Positions 20,765 through 30,551 are shown, numbered from the stretch's first letter. The stretch: 64,000 bases of DNA from Aliiglaciecola sp. 3_MG-2023 (GCF_030548205.1 NZ_JAUORV010000002.1:310001-374000); one strand, 5' to 3'. Notes: generated by a model from the sequence alone, not told the origin. Translations and numbers: made by a program.

Positions 20765-21292
20765 TTAGTTAATCCGTTTTACTCTAATTCGGCGATTTTG
20801 ACTGTCTTTTCCTAGATGGTAAGAGCCCAAAGCTCCTCGTTCAATGTAGATAACTTCATTGGCCTTCACTTTAAAGTTAGTAGCTTCTTGTTCTCGCCAA
20901 AGATGTCCATTATCCAATTTGAAGATAGCGCGCTTCTTCCCATCTTTGGTGACACTCACTACAGTCGCATAAATTTTGTCATCAGTGTTTTCCGGCAGTT
21001 TAGCCTGTCTACCAAATTCAGCATTGCGTTGTGTCTGATTAACATTGTCAGAATTAACGTTTTGCTGTGTTGGCGGCTTGTTAGCAGGTAAAGGAGCGGG
21101 TACCTGCATCAAATCCTGTACGCCACCGTAACTATTCAATTGATTAACGATTTTGTCATAACATACGAGACGTTTTAGACTATTTTGCACCTGCCCACAG
21201 TTTTTAAGTGCATCACCAATGGTTTCAGCCTGAACAGATACACTGGTTGCATAAACACTGATTGATAGTAATAAGGTGATTAATTTGTTCAT
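20765..21292 (-). CDS. Exported protein of unknown function in tat operon
   Basis: This 175-residue product has a signal peptide (residues 1-22, ending VQA), then a cysteine-containing segment (LKNCGQVQNSLKRLVCYDK) whose two cysteines could form a disulfide. A Pro/Asn/Gln-rich linker follows, and then a C-terminal beta-rich domain (DDKIYATVVSV, LWREQEAT, RIRVKRIN). The N-terminal pattern resembles short periplasmic proteins in which CxxxxxxLKRLxCYD precedes a variable domain. No function can be assigned. Its ATG overlaps the tatC stop by four bases, so it is translated with the Tat translocase genes. Confidence 0.75.
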   Translation of the reverse strand: MNKLITLLLSISVYATSVSVQAETIGDALKNCGQVQNSLKRLVCYDKIVNQLNSYGGVQDLMQVPAPLPANKPPTQQNVNSDNVNQTQRNAEFGRQAKLPENTDDKIYATVVSVTKDGKKRAIFKLDNGHLWREQEATNFKVKANEVIYIERGALGSYHLGKDSQNRRIRVKRIN

Positions 21293-22059
21293 GATACTTC
21301 CTGGTTATTTTTTTCTTCTTCTTTTTCATCTTCGTCTTCATCATCTGCTTTGGGTGAGTACAAAGCACCAATCATGATGCCAATTTCAAACAGTATCCAC
21401 ATGGGAACCGCTAATAATGATTGAGATATAATATCTGGCGGAGTCAATAACATCCCCACCACAAATACACCCACAATGACGTAAGGCCGCTTTGCTCTCA
21501 AAGAAGCAGCGTCAGTAATGCCAACCCAACACATTAAAATAACAGCGATGGGGATTTCAAATGCGAGACCAAAGGCAAAAAACAGTTTTAATACAAAGGT
21601 AAGATAACTACTAATATCAGTTGTAAAGGCAACACCGCTAATTTCGATACCTGCAAAAAAGGCAAAAATAACGGGGAAGACCACAAAATAAGCAAACGCA
21701 ATTCCTGCATAAAAAAGTAGCGTACTGGAAAGCAGTAGAGGTGCAATTAACTTTTTTTCATTGCGATATAAACCTGGCGCGATAAACCCCCAAACCTGAT
21801 AAAGCACAAAGGGTATTGCAAGAAAGAAAGACAGCACTAAGGTTAATTTGAAGGGTGCAAAAAAAGGTGCGCCAACGTCGGTAGCGATCATTTGAGAATT
21901 ATTAGGCATAGCGTTTAACAACGGGGTAGCCAGCAAATGATACAAATCTTGAGCGAAAAAAGCCAAAGGCACAAATATCACCAATATACTTAAAACCGCT
22001 TTTAACAAGCGACTGCGCAACTCAATTAAATGAGATATAAAACTATTTGGATCAGACAT
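21289..22059 (-). CDS. tatC: Sec-independent protein translocase subunit TatC
   Basis: TatC is the six-helix inner-membrane core of the twin-arginine translocase and recognises RR signal peptides. The 256-residue product begins with the SFISHLIELRSRLLK motif and shows six hydrophobic segments, with LTPPDIISQ before the last, all typical. The C-terminal tail is unusually acidic, with a run of Asp/Glu. It directly abuts tatB. Confidence 0.97.
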   Translation of the reverse strand: MSDPNSFISHLIELRSRLLKAVLSILVIFVPLAFFAQDLYHLLATPLLNAMPNNSQMIATDVGAPFFAPFKLTLVLSFFLAIPFVLYQVWGFIAPGLYRNEKKLIAPLLLSSTLLFYAGIAFAYFVVFPVIFAFFAGIEISGVAFTTDISSYLTFVLKLFFAFGLAFEIPIAVILMCWVGITDAASLRAKRPYVIVGVFVVGMLLTPPDIISQSLLAVPMWILFEIGIMIGALYSPKADDEDEDEKEEEKNNQEVS

Positions 22060-22365
22060 TTAAGATTTATCTTTATCATAAGGCTTGTTGACAGATTCTG
22101 CAGATGCTTTTAACTCATCAACGGTTTTTTGCAGATCAGGAGATAGATTTTCTAGACCTTGCCGTTCTGCTTTTTTGAGGTTTTCATGTAACTCGTGGAC
22201 GCGTAATTGCTCTTCCACTTCCTGTTTAAACCCCGAAGCCATTGAACGCACACTGCGAAATGTTTTAGCCACGCTCCGCATTGCGCCTGGCAATCTTTCA
22301 GGACCAAGCACTAACAGAGCGAGAATACCCACAACTAGTATTTCTAAGAATCCAATATCAAACAT
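22060..22365 (-). CDS. tatB: Sec-independent protein translocase subunit TatB
   Basis: This 101-residue protein has one N-terminal membrane helix (MFDIGFLEILVVGILALLVL), the GPERLP hinge and a charged amphipathic helix, as expected for TatB, which with TatC forms the substrate receptor complex. It ends exactly one base before the tatC start. Confidence 0.96.
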   Translation of the reverse strand: MFDIGFLEILVVGILALLVLGPERLPGAMRSVAKTFRSVRSMASGFKQEVEEQLRVHELHENLKKAERQGLENLSPDLQKTVDELKASAESVNKPYDKDKS

Positions 22366-22385
22366 AAGTTAGTTTTTCTTTTCAA

Positions 22386-22637
22386 CTATTCCGTTTTCTG
22401 ATGTTGCTTTTCAGCTTCACTTTGCTGCTGCACATTTTGTTCTTTGGACTCAATTTTTTCGTCAGATTTTTTTGCCGATTCTTCTTCGAAGTCTGCATCT
22501 TTATCCGATACGGCTTTCTTAAAACCTTTCACTGCGGAGCCTAAATCGCCGCCTAAGGAACGTAACTTTTTGGTACCAAATAAAAGTAAAACGATAACCA
22601 AAACAATCAACAATTGCGCCCAACCAATATTACCCAT
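22386..22637 (-). CDS. tatA: Sec-independent protein translocase subunit TatA
   Basis: This 83-residue protein has a single helix ([20 protein letters not shown]), the [14 protein letters not shown] hinge and an amphipathic helix, followed by a charged Glu/Gln/Lys-rich tail. TatA multimers form the transport-active assembly. It is the first gene of the tatABC-x-tatD-DGC-hemB block, and the promoter should lie in 22638-22755. Confidence 0.96.
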   Translation of the reverse strand: MGNIGWAQLLIVLVIVLLLFGTKKLRSLGGDLGSAVKGFKKAVSDKDADFEEESAKKSDEKIESKEQNVQQQSEAEKQHQKTE

Positions 22638-22755
22638 TTGAAAACTCCTATAAATTTAGTAAGGCTATTATACGTAGCTAATTTGAAACGTCACTGGATT
22701 TGATACATAGAAAAAAAAAGAGCATGATTTATAGACCCCATTTGGAGCAGTAAGT

Positions 22756-23673
22756 TTGCCTAATTATAGAATTATTGCATTATTTTTTCTAAGCTTGCAT
22801 TTTAGCAAAGCCATATCAGCCCAAGAAGAACAAGCTGTGTGGCTAGATTCAATGCACAAAAATATTTCTGAATCAGTTTTGGATACTGCCCAATGGTTTG
22901 ACAACTTTTTTGCCAATGAAAACCTGCAAGAAGACCAAAAAGCGCTTGGGGAAGTCCGTCTTAGGCTTGGAATTGAACCCCGTTCAAGAAATTTAGAAGA
23001 ATTTGAAGCCCGATTAAAGGTGAGAGTTAAGCTTCCTAACCTAAAAAATCGTGTCGATCTGATCCTGACTGATTTTGATGAAGACCAAGACGACAAAATA
23101 GCTAGCAGTGGAGGCAGTCGAAGTGATCGGGAAGATAGTATTAACTTAGCTTTACGCTATAAAGTTTCACCGGATAGCGGTTTGTCCCATAGAATTGGCT
23201 TTGGTCGCAGGTTTCAGTATTACGCAAAATCAAGATACCGAGATGCATTAAGCCTAAGTAATTCTTTGGAGATGCGCTACGACGCTTCCATTTTCTATTA
23301 TAATCGAGACAAATTCGGTACTTCCCTCAGTCTTACGTTCGACTATGACTATACCAATAGTCTGTTACTTAGATACCACAACCGCTTTGAATATAGAGAT
23401 AAAAGCAACGACTGGTTGTGGCAACATAGTTGGCAAGGGTTTAAACAAATTAATGATAAAAGTGCTGTCATTTATGGTTATTACATCGAAGGGGTCACTC
23501 GCCCTAGCTACCGTCTTGAAGAGCATTTAGTCAGTGTTAAATTGCGCGAACAGACGAAGAGAAATTGGTTATTTTACGAAGTTGAACCTTTTATCTTATG
23601 GCACCGTGACGAACATTTTTCAGCTTCCTATGGTTTAGCTTTACGTATAGAAGGTTATTTTGGCGAGCGATGA
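22756..23673 (+). CDS. Predicted outer-membrane beta-barrel protein, unknown
   Basis: This 305-residue product starts from TTG 22756 (GGAG 9 bases upstream). A signal peptide (residues ~1-22, ending AISA) is followed by a long alternating hydrophobic/polar sequence rich in Tyr, Arg and Phe, with many short strands (RYKVSPDSG, RIGFGRRFQYY, SLEMRYDAS, FYEVEPFILW) and a strand-like C-terminus (ALRIEGYFGER). This suggests an outer-membrane barrel, but no family was recognised. It is transcribed divergently from tatA, with 118 bases between them. Confidence 0.65.
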   Translation: MPNYRIIALFFLSLHFSKAISAQEEQAVWLDSMHKNISESVLDTAQWFDNFFANENLQEDQKALGEVRLRLGIEPRSRNLEEFEARLKVRVKLPNLKNRVDLILTDFDEDQDDKIASSGGSRSDREDSINLALRYKVSPDSGLSHRIGFGRRFQYYAKSRYRDALSLSNSLEMRYDASIFYYNRDKFGTSLSLTFDYDYTNSLLLRYHNRFEYRDKSNDWLWQHSWQGFKQINDKSAVIYGYYIEGVTRPSYRLEEHLVSVKLREQTKRNWLFYEVEPFILWHRDEHFSASYGLALRIEGYFGER

Positions 23674-23767
23674 ATGCCATTTCCATAGCATCGTCCATTA
23701 TTTATACTATCCTAATGTATCAAAACTGACTATTGGACTTTTTGCATCATCTTAGAAGGGGGAATAC

Positions 23768-24730
23768 ATGGGACTGCTGGTAGATGGCAAGTGGGTTGAT
23801 CAATGGTACGATACCAAATCCAGTGGCGGCAAGTTTGAAAGACAAGCGTCACAATTCAGAGAACAAATATCCAGTCAACCAGACGCGAAATTTAAGCCTG
23901 AATCAGGTCGTTATCATCTTTACGTGGCACTTGCCTGCCCTTGGGCACATAGAGCCCTCATTTTCAGAAAGTTAAAAGGGTTAGAACCTCACATAGAGGT
24001 TTCAGTAGTTGCTCCGGACATGTTAGAAAATGGTTGGGAGTTTTCCGAATTTCCCGACGCAACTGGAGATAAACTATTCGCTTTCGATTATATGCATCAG
24101 GTATACACTAAGGCACACAAAGATATTACCACTCGCGTGACAATTCCTGTGCTGTGGGATAAGAAAACCGATTCAATAGTGAACAATGAATCTGCAGAAA
24201 TAATTCGAATTTTCAATTCTCAGTTTAATTCAATTACCAACAACCACACTGATTATTATCCTCAGCCTTTGCGAGCCCAGATAGATGAAATAAATGAACG
24301 TATTTACAACACGGTTAATAACGGTGTGTATAAAGCAGGTTTTGCGACTAATCAAATGGCTTACGAAGATGCGGTAATTCCATTATTTGAAACCCTTGAC
24401 TGGCTGGATGAAAGACTAGGGAAACAACGCTATTTGGTTGGTCAACAAATGACTGAAGCTGATTGGCGGTTATTTACCACCTTAATAAGATTCGATGCTG
24501 TTTATGTGGGACATTTTAAATGCAATATCCGCCGCATAGCAGACTATCCGAATTTATCAGGCTATTTGCGAGAACTATATCAATACCCCAAAGTAGCCGA
24601 AACTGTCAATTTTGTGCACATCAAGCGACACTACTATTTCAGCCATACCCAATACAACCCCACTCAGGTAATCCCAGCTGGGCCGATAATGGATTTATGG
24701 GAACCCCATAATCGTGATGCATTATCATAA
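23768..24730 (+). CDS. yqjG: Glutathionyl-hydroquinone reductase (xi-class GST)
   Basis: This 320-residue cytoplasmic enzyme of the YqjG/ECM4 type removes glutathione from glutathionyl-hydroquinones. The catalytic motif ACPWAHR gives Cys57, and the GST-fold motif NNESAEIIRIFN and the C-terminal helical domain (ADWRLFTTLIRFD, HFKCN) fit the class. The start is preceded by AAGGGGG. It stands between the barrel protein and the convergent acuI gene. A role in quinone or xenobiotic detoxification follows from the family. Confidence 0.92.
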   Translation: MGLLVDGKWVDQWYDTKSSGGKFERQASQFREQISSQPDAKFKPESGRYHLYVALACPWAHRALIFRKLKGLEPHIEVSVVAPDMLENGWEFSEFPDATGDKLFAFDYMHQVYTKAHKDITTRVTIPVLWDKKTDSIVNNESAEIIRIFNSQFNSITNNHTDYYPQPLRAQIDEINERIYNTVNNGVYKAGFATNQMAYEDAVIPLFETLDWLDERLGKQRYLVGQQMTEADWRLFTTLIRFDAVYVGHFKCNIRRIADYPNLSGYLRELYQYPKVAETVNFVHIKRHYYFSHTQYNPTQVIPAGPIMDLWEPHNRDALS

Positions 24731-24823
24731 ACCACTTTCATGACAAACAAAGTACCCGTTATATTAACGCCTACTTTGCTTGCCACTAAAAAGCCACTAT
24801 CAACCTGACAGTAGGATAAAGAT

Positions 24824-24848
24824 AAGCGCTGGGTTAAACCTCAGCGCT
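24824..24848 (-). terminator. Terminator after acuI
   Basis: AGCGCTG and CAGCGCT pair, with an inner GGTT/AACC helix. On the minus strand a T-rich stretch follows. It begins six bases past the acuI stop. Confidence 0.6.
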
Positions 24849-24853
24849 AACAA

Positions 24854-25831
24854 CTATAAAGTGACGACAACCCGTCCTCGAACATTGCCCTTGAGCAGTT
24901 CCTCAGCGGTGCTAACCACTTCGTTCAGAGTAATATTATTCGCAATATCGTCAAATGAGGTTGGATCCAGCAACTCTCCTAAACGTTGCCAAGCTTCAAT
25001 GCGATCTTCCAAAGGACGCATTACACTATCAATTCCAGCAAGGGTAATACCACGCAGAATAAAAGGCGCTACTGATGCAGGGAAATCCATACCTTGAGCT
25101 AAGCCACAGGCTGCCACTGTACCGCCATATTTAAGACCCGCACAGATATTTGCCAGAGTATGACTTCCAACCGAATCAACGGCCCCCGCCCATTGCTCTT
25201 TGCCTAGAGGTCGGCCCGCCTCAGATAGTGTTGCGCGGTCAATGATCTCGCTAGCACCCAGTTTTTCCAAATATTCAGCTTGTTCAGGACGACCCGTTGA
25301 GGCGACAACCTGATAACCTAACTTAGCTAAAAGACTTATGGCAAAACTCCCTACTCCACCATTGGCACCTGTTACTAGTACTGGACCTTTATCTGGTGTT
25401 ACACCATTTTTTTCAAGGGCAATCACACACAACATCGCCGTATAACCAGCAGTACCAATAGCCATTGCCTGACTTGCAGTAAAAGCATCAGGCAAGGGTA
25501 TTAGCCATTCACTTTTTAGACGGGCTTTTTGCGCCAATCCACCACAGTGCACTTCACCTACCCCAAAACCATTAAGTAGTACTTTGTCACCTACTTTGAA
25601 CTTGTCAGTGTCCGAATGCTCAACAACACCCGCCAAATCAATTCCTGGCACCATGGGAAACTTTCTAACAACGGGACTTTTACCAGTGATCGCCAAGCCA
25701 TCTTTGTAATTCAATGTACTGTGGGTCACCTTAACCGTCACATCGCCTTCTGGCAGAATACTGTCATCCAATTCTTTTAATTCAACCTGATAGCCGTTGT
25801 CGTCTTTGTTAATTAATATACCTTGAAACAT
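24854..25831 (-). CDS. acuI: Acrylyl-CoA reductase-type oxidoreductase (YhdH/AcuI)
   Basis: This 325-residue zinc-independent medium-chain dehydrogenase of the YhdH/AcuI group reduces acryloyl-CoA to propionyl-CoA with NADPH. In marine bacteria it detoxifies acrylate from DMSP breakdown. Motifs are STLNYKDGLAITG, FPMVPGIDLAG, the NADPH-binding VTGANGGVGSFA and ASTGRPEQAEYL. GGAGG lies four bases before the ATG. A palindromic operator (25846-25860) lies in its leader, and the upstream TetR-type gene has a matching one, so repression by that regulator is likely. Confidence 0.9.
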   Translation of the reverse strand: MFQGILINKDDNGYQVELKELDDSILPEGDVTVKVTHSTLNYKDGLAITGKSPVVRKFPMVPGIDLAGVVEHSDTDKFKVGDKVLLNGFGVGEVHCGGLAQKARLKSEWLIPLPDAFTASQAMAIGTAGYTAMLCVIALEKNGVTPDKGPVLVTGANGGVGSFAISLLAKLGYQVVASTGRPEQAEYLEKLGASEIIDRATLSEAGRPLGKEQWAGAVDSVGSHTLANICAGLKYGGTVAACGLAQGMDFPASVAPFILRGITLAGIDSVMRPLEDRIEAWQRLGELLDPTSFDDIANNITLNEVVSTAEELLKGNVRGRVVVTL

Positions 25832-25845
25832 ATTTCCTCCGAATA

Positions 25846-25860
25846 TAGACCAGTCGTCTA
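25846..25860. promoter_or_regulatory. TetR-type operator upstream of acuI
   Basis: The 15-base site TAGACCAGTCGTCTA has inverted TAGAC/GTCTA arms and sits between the TetR-type gene and acuI. It shares 13 of 15 bases with the site at 26534-26548. Binding by the adjacent TetR protein is inferred. Confidence 0.75.
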
Positions 25861-25887
25861 TAAATAGTTAAAATAAAAACCAAGTTA

Positions 25888-26523
25888 TTATCTTGGTAAT
25901 CCGTCGATAAACTGTAATAAAAAATTATCAAGGGGCCGAGCGTCTTGAGACAATCTAGCGCGACTCACGGCTCCTTCCCATCCTACCCAAAAAAATTCAG
26001 CTAAGCGCTGACAGTTGGCCTTTTTAGCAATTAAATTTTGCTGTTGCGCCTCAAGTAAGCAGGCTTCTATTCGCCCTTGCCAATCAATGAAGATATCGAG
26101 TAACAACTGTCGATAACTTTCAGGCAAAACATCCACTTCTTGGCCAAGATTACCCACTAAACAACCACGCTTAAACTGATGTTTGCGCATGCCTGATTTA
26201 GCGTCTTCGACAAAATGGCAAATTCGTTGAATAGGGTCGAAATTTGTATTTAACAGGTGGCTGTCTAATTTATTAGCAAAGTAACTTGCATAGTTTTCTA
26301 TCACTGCACGGCCAAACGCTTCTTTACTGGCAAAGTAATGATAAAAAGAGCCTTTCGGGACCCCCACTTTTTTGAGTATTTTATCAATACCCGAAGCGAA
26401 GAACCCTTGCTCGGTCAAAAGCTCTAAACCACTGCGAATGAGTTCAGCTCGTGTATCCTGATTTTCACGGGCCACTTTTGGTGGTCTTCCCCGTCTTGGC
26501 GTTTGTAATTTTGAAATGCTCAT
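25888..26523 (-). CDS. TetR-family transcriptional regulator
   Basis: This 211-residue repressor has an N-terminal helix-turn-helix (about residues 20-70: RAELIRSGLELL, SGIDKILKKVGVPKGSFYHYFASKE) and a C-terminal ligand domain of the TetR_C type. It probably responds to acrylate or a related electrophile, like AcuR, because acuI follows within 56 bases. The longest frame begins at a TTG at 26559, but the operator at 26534-26548 would then be inside the gene. ATG 26523 is preferred, although no Shine-Dalgarno is visible for either. Confidence 0.85.
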   Translation of the reverse strand: MSISKLQTPRRGRPPKVARENQDTRAELIRSGLELLTEQGFFASGIDKILKKVGVPKGSFYHYFASKEAFGRAVIENYASYFANKLDSHLLNTNFDPIQRICHFVEDAKSGMRKHQFKRGCLVGNLGQEVDVLPESYRQLLLDIFIDWQGRIEACLLEAQQQNLIAKKANCQRLAEFFWVGWEGAVSRARLSQDARPLDNFLLQFIDGLPR

Positions 26524-26533
26524 GGAAGTATAA

Positions 26534-26548
26534 TAGACCGATCGTCTA
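26534..26548. promoter_or_regulatory. TetR-type operator upstream of the regulator gene
   Basis: TAGACCGATCGTCTA, with TAGAC/GTCTA arms, lies 11 bases before the chosen start of the TetR gene and almost repeats the acuI operator. It suggests autoregulation. Confidence 0.75.
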
Positions 26549-26661
26549 GTAAAATGCAAATTAAAGTTTAAAATAACGCGAAGGGATACAATAGATGGAA
26601 AGATTGATGTGCTCTAATTTGACAGATTTTAGGTATCGTTTTGCCGTCAGATGCGCAGAAA

Positions 26662-28287
26662 TTACTGTCTTAACCACGCATATAGCCATGCACCTAAACC
26701 ACTTCCCGCAACCAGTATGCTGGGGATATAACTGGAAACATAAAGGGGAAATATTCCTGCCAGAATCAGTAACGTAGAGCCAGTAAGAACGTAAAACAGG
26801 TTTTTCTGTGCCCGACGTTGCTGCAATTGCTGTTGCTCAAAATGTTTCTGTTGTAACGCGGGAAGCTGTTTAACTTGTTTCAAACTATCGTAGATTAAAT
26901 CAGGGATCTCGGGCAGCTTTTCTGACCAGAAGGGCAAGTTCGCATTAATTTTTTTCAGCATCGCCGCTACACCGATCTGTTCTTTCATCCACTGTTCCAA
27001 AAATGGCTTAGCGGTTTGCCAAAGATCTAGCTGGGGATAAAGCAATCGCCCTAAACCTTCCACATACAGTAAGGTTTTTTGTAATAGTACCAATTGCGGC
27101 TGCACCACCATATTGAAACGTCTGGCAGTATTGAACAGTTGCAACAACACATTGCTAAAAGAAATCTCCGCCAATGGCTTCTGAAAAATGGGTTCACAAA
27201 CGGTACGAATAGACACTTCAAAGGCTTCAATGTCTGTATCTGCAGGTACCCAACCAGAATCCACATGTAATTCGGCGACTTTGCGATAATCGCGATTAAA
27301 AAAGGCAATAAAATTTTCGGCTAAATAGCGTTTATCATCTCTGTTCAGAGTCCCTACGATACCAAAATCAATGGCTATGTATTGGGGATTATCGGGATTC
27401 ATTTTCGAAACAAAAATATTGCCAGGATGCATGTCGGCATGAAAGAAGCTATCACGAAATACTTGGGTAAAGAAAACCTCTACGCCACGCTCGGCAAGCA
27501 ATCTCATGTTGGTATTTTGCGCTTCTAGTGCTTGGATATTGGAAATGGGAATACCATAAATACGCTCCATAACCATAACATTGGTAGAGCAATAGTCACT
27601 GTATATTTCTGGAATGTATAGTGACTCCGCGCCTTCAAAATTACGCTTTAATTGGATCCCATTCGCCGCTTCTCTGGCTAAATCTAACTCTTCGACAATG
27701 GTTTTTCGATACTCATCAACCACTTCCACTGGTCTCAGGCGTTTACCGTCAGGCAATAACTTTTGTACCGCAAATGCCAAGGAATGCATCAATTCAATAT
27801 CAGCATGAATCGTTCCCGCAATATCCGGACGGATGACTTTTACGATAACTTCTTTTTGGTTACTTTTTAATACTGCACTGTGAACTTGTGCAATGGACGC
27901 TGAGGCCAATGGCGAAATTTCAAACTGGGAAAACAGCTCATTCAATTCAGATATATTCAGTGAGCGCTTAATTATATCTACTGCCACATCACTATCGAAA
28001 GGTTCGACTTTATCTTGCAAAATGGCTAGTTCATCTGCGATCTCTGCAGGCAATAAATCTCGACGGGTAGACAGCATCTGCCCAAATTTGATAAACACCG
28101 GTCCAAGGGTTTGCAGTGCTAAGCGAATTCGCACCCCTAGGGATTTATCAGGATGTTGATTACGCAACCAAAATTGACACGCCCTCCCCAACTTTGCGTA
28201 CCACGGCAGCCAATGATCGGGAATTAACTCGTCCAAACCATGTTGCAACATCACTTTGTTAATTTTGTATAGGCGAAGGGTACGCAT
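26662..28287 (-). CDS. ubiB: Ubiquinone biosynthesis atypical kinase UbiB
   Basis: UbiB is an atypical protein kinase-like ATPase needed for coenzyme Q synthesis, probably helping extract lipid intermediates from the membrane. The 541-residue product shows the KxGQ motif ([16 protein letters not shown]), the Ala-rich loop ([11 protein letters not shown]), HADMHPGN and IDFGIVG. Two C-terminal membrane helices (residues ~500-540) anchor it. It starts 4 bases after ubiJ ends, in a ubiE-ubiJ-ubiB operon. Confidence 0.97.
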   Translation of the reverse strand: MRTLRLYKINKVMLQHGLDELIPDHWLPWYAKLGRACQFWLRNQHPDKSLGVRIRLALQTLGPVFIKFGQMLSTRRDLLPAEIADELAILQDKVEPFDSDVAVDIIKRSLNISELNELFSQFEISPLASASIAQVHSAVLKSNQKEVIVKVIRPDIAGTIHADIELMHSLAFAVQKLLPDGKRLRPVEVVDEYRKTIVEELDLAREAANGIQLKRNFEGAESLYIPEIYSDYCSTNVMVMERIYGIPISNIQALEAQNTNMRLLAERGVEVFFTQVFRDSFFHADMHPGNIFVSKMNPDNPQYIAIDFGIVGTLNRDDKRYLAENFIAFFNRDYRKVAELHVDSGWVPADTDIEAFEVSIRTVCEPIFQKPLAEISFSNVLLQLFNTARRFNMVVQPQLVLLQKTLLYVEGLGRLLYPQLDLWQTAKPFLEQWMKEQIGVAAMLKKINANLPFWSEKLPEIPDLIYDSLKQVKQLPALQQKHFEQQQLQQRRAQKNLFYVLTGSTLLILAGIFPLYVSSYIPSILVAGSGLGAWLYAWLRQ

Positions 28288-28291
28288 TGAT

Positions 28292-28933
28292 TTAATTGCT
28301 CTGCTTATTAGGTGAGAGGGTGGATTGACTCTCCAACCGACTTATCTTTGCTGAAAGTCGATCGGTAGCGCTGCGTAACTCATTTACTTGGTCACAAAAA
28401 TCAACGACTAAAATTGCGGGAGCGGCAATGCGTTTTTCTTCGATGGCTGCATCCCCTAAGGTGGTAGCTAATCGATTGGCCTTAGCTTTGGCGCTGTGAA
28501 TGAGCTTTTTGCCTAGCCTAAACGTGTTGTGAGCAAGTAGGTCACCGGTATATTTCGATAACAGCTCTTCCCAATCAATATCTAATTCAGTGATTAACTG
28601 ACTAAATTGTTGGGCAATGGCCACATCACCTTCCAGCACTAACTCACCATTTTGAATTAAACGAGTAATTTGGCTGGTGTCTTTTAGTTTTTGCAACGTA
28701 GACAGAGATAACGCCAAATGACAATCGCTTAGCAGCTCTTCATCAGGCATCACAGTCAACACATCCACTTGATCCGAGAAACTAAACTTGAATATCCAAG
28801 GTAATTCATGAATATCAACGCTAAGTTGTTTATTGCTCAATTTTTGCAACAGCAAAACTGAACTAGCATCCAGTTTCAGTAGTTGATTAATAATACGTTC
28901 AATGCCAGATGACACTAATTGAGCGGCTGGCAT
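28292..28933 (-). CDS. ubiJ: Ubiquinone biosynthesis accessory factor UbiJ
   Basis: This 213-residue protein has an N-terminal SCP2 lipid-binding domain (residues ~15-110) and a C-terminal coiled coil, as in UbiJ, the accessory protein that binds ubiquinone intermediates for the soluble Ubi metabolon. The motif [16 protein letters not shown] is characteristic. The start overlaps the ubiE stop by one base. Confidence 0.92.
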   Translation of the reverse strand: MPAAQLVSSGIERIINQLLKLDASSVLLLQKLSNKQLSVDIHELPWIFKFSFSDQVDVLTVMPDEELLSDCHLALSLSTLQKLKDTSQITRLIQNGELVLEGDVAIAQQFSQLITELDIDWEELLSKYTGDLLAHNTFRLGKKLIHSAKAKANRLATTLGDAAIEEKRIAAPAILVVDFCDQVNELRSATDRLSAKISRLESQSTLSPNKQSN

Positions 28934-29775
28934 TAAAATTTAAACCCTCTATGCAGCGCCACTATTCCACCGGTGAGATTGTGAAAGGTGGTTTGTTCGA
29001 AGCCCACTGATTCCATCATAGCTTTTAAGGTTTCTTGATCTGGGTGCATTCTAATGGACTCAGCCAAGTACTGATAACTTTCACTATCATTGGCCACTAA
29101 TTTCCCCATTTTGGGCAGTAAATGGAAAGAATATAAATCATAGGCTTTGCTTAACATTTCACTTTGCGGTTTAGAAAACTCTAATACCAGTAGGCGGCCA
29201 CCGGGTTTTAATACACGATACATTGAAGCTAAAGCTTTGTCTTTATCGGTAACATTACGCAGTCCAAAAGCAATGGTAATGACGTCAAAATAGTTGTCGG
29301 GAAAGGGCAACATTTCAGCGTTGGCTTGAACATACTCCAAATTGCCAACCACGCCTTTATTGCGCAGTTTATCGCGCCCAACTTTTAACATCGCGTTATT
29401 GATATCGGCTAATACGACTTGACCTTTTTCACCCACAATTTTAGAAAACTTTGCCGCTAAATCACCGGTTCCACCCGCTAGGTCTAAGACTTTATGCCCA
29501 GCCCTTACGCCACTGCAATCTATGGTGAAGCGTTTCCATAAGCGATGAATACCCATGGACATCATGTCATTCATAATGTCATATTTGGCTGCTACAGAAT
29601 GAAATACATCTGCCACCATGGAGGCTTTTTTGGTCTTATCAACTTGTTTAAAACCGAAGTGAGTTTGAGAGTCGTCTTCTCCCGTGCCAGTTGGTTCTTG
29701 CGGTATAGGAGGGATGTTTGAAGAATCCGCGTCCTTGGTTTTATGTTCAGACTGGGGGACTTGACTGTTGCTCAT
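28933..29775 (-). CDS. ubiE: Ubiquinone/menaquinone methyltransferase UbiE
   Basis: UbiE is the SAM-dependent C-methyltransferase of ubiquinone (and menaquinone) synthesis. The 280-residue product shows [14 protein letters not shown], the SAM motif [20 protein letters not shown] and the C-terminal [14 protein letters not shown]. It carries about 35 extra residues at the N-terminus, rich in Ser, Glu and Pro, before the conserved FGFKQV start. The extension is not needed for the fold and may be disordered. AAGGA precedes the ATG. It heads the ubiEJB operon. Confidence 0.96.
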   Translation of the reverse strand: MSNSQVPQSEHKTKDADSSNIPPIPQEPTGTGEDDSQTHFGFKQVDKTKKASMVADVFHSVAAKYDIMNDMMSMGIHRLWKRFTIDCSGVRAGHKVLDLAGGTGDLAAKFSKIVGEKGQVVLADINNAMLKVGRDKLRNKGVVGNLEYVQANAEMLPFPDNYFDVITIAFGLRNVTDKDKALASMYRVLKPGGRLLVLEFSKPQSEMLSKAYDLYSFHLLPKMGKLVANDSESYQYLAESIRMHPDQETLKAMMESVGFEQTTFHNLTGGIVALHRGFKF

Positions 29776-29849
29776 GGTATTTCCTTTTAAACTAATCTCG
29801 TCAGTTTACCGAAAATCTTCAAACATGACTATTAAAGCTGATACTAGAG

Positions 29850-30551
29850 TTAGTATTCAACTTGAACATGATTATCACCCACACTGTAAGAAATTATTTG
29901 GCTAATTTCCTGCAGTGAAAGATTACTTTGCTGATGAAAATCATTAAATGCTTGTTGAATCGCCGTCAAACTGCGTTTAGATGAAGCGGAACCGCTGATA
30001 AGGTCGCGTTGACTGAAATAAGCCACAACATCTTGGCTCAAAATAAAAGTGTCTTTGCCAATAGCACGCAAAGCATAAGGACCCGTATTTCCACCTAAAC
30101 GCGCGCCATGCTTTTTAAGGTATGCCCATAAGCCAACGATATCGTGATTAGGCCACTGAGCAACAAAGTTAGCAAAGCTACCTTTCTCCTGCTGCACGGC
30201 TTGGATCATTAATGCATTTTCGCGGATCGTTTTTACTTTGTTGTAATTGCGAATAATGCTCGGATCCTGTGCTTTTTTTTCAAGCATTTCATCTGGCATT
30301 AAAATCACTTTATCGATCTCAAAATTGAAAAATGCTTGTTCAAAATTAGGCCATTTATTGCGCACTACTCGCCACACAAATCCCGACTGAAAAACCTTTT
30401 TACTGAATTCGGCTAAGAAACGATCATCACCAATCTGTTGGATTTTTTTAGGCGGTAGAGGCTTTGACAACAATAAGCCTAAGTTTTTAGGACCACCTTT
30501 ACGCTCACAGGCGCGTTGGTAAAGGTGGTCAAAGGTTTCTAAAGTCGGCAA
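29850..30551 (-). CDS. DNA-3-methyladenine glycosylase I-like protein (divergent Tag family)
   Basis: This 233-residue protein has the Tag fold, with features such as FAEFSKKVFQSGFVWRVV, NYNKVKTIRENA and GPYALRAIGKDTF. Classical Tag enzymes excise 3-methyladenine and bind Zn2+ through Cys and His near both termini. Here the usual N-terminal RCxW start and the C-terminal cysteine are absent, so zinc binding seems lost, and the activity or substrate may differ. The start codon is apparently TTG 30551 (AGGGT about 10 bases upstream). It lies between ubiE and prlC on the minus strand, with 74- and 26-base gaps. Confidence 0.7.
   Translation of the reverse strand: MPTLETFDHLYQRACERKGGPKNLGLLLSKPLPPKKIQQIGDDRFLAEFSKKVFQSGFVWRVVRNKWPNFEQAFFNFEIDKVILMPDEMLEKKAQDPSIIRNYNKVKTIRENALMIQAVQQEKGSFANFVAQWPNHDIVGLWAYLKKHGARLGGNTGPYALRAIGKDTFILSQDVVAYFSQRDLISGSASSKRSLTAIQQAFNDFHQQSNLSLQEISQIISYSVGDNHVQVEY

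Noticed and set aside
26595-26777. Plus-strand frame between TetR and ubiB
   Set aside because: It overlaps the ubiB C-terminus in an antisense frame and has no coding character.
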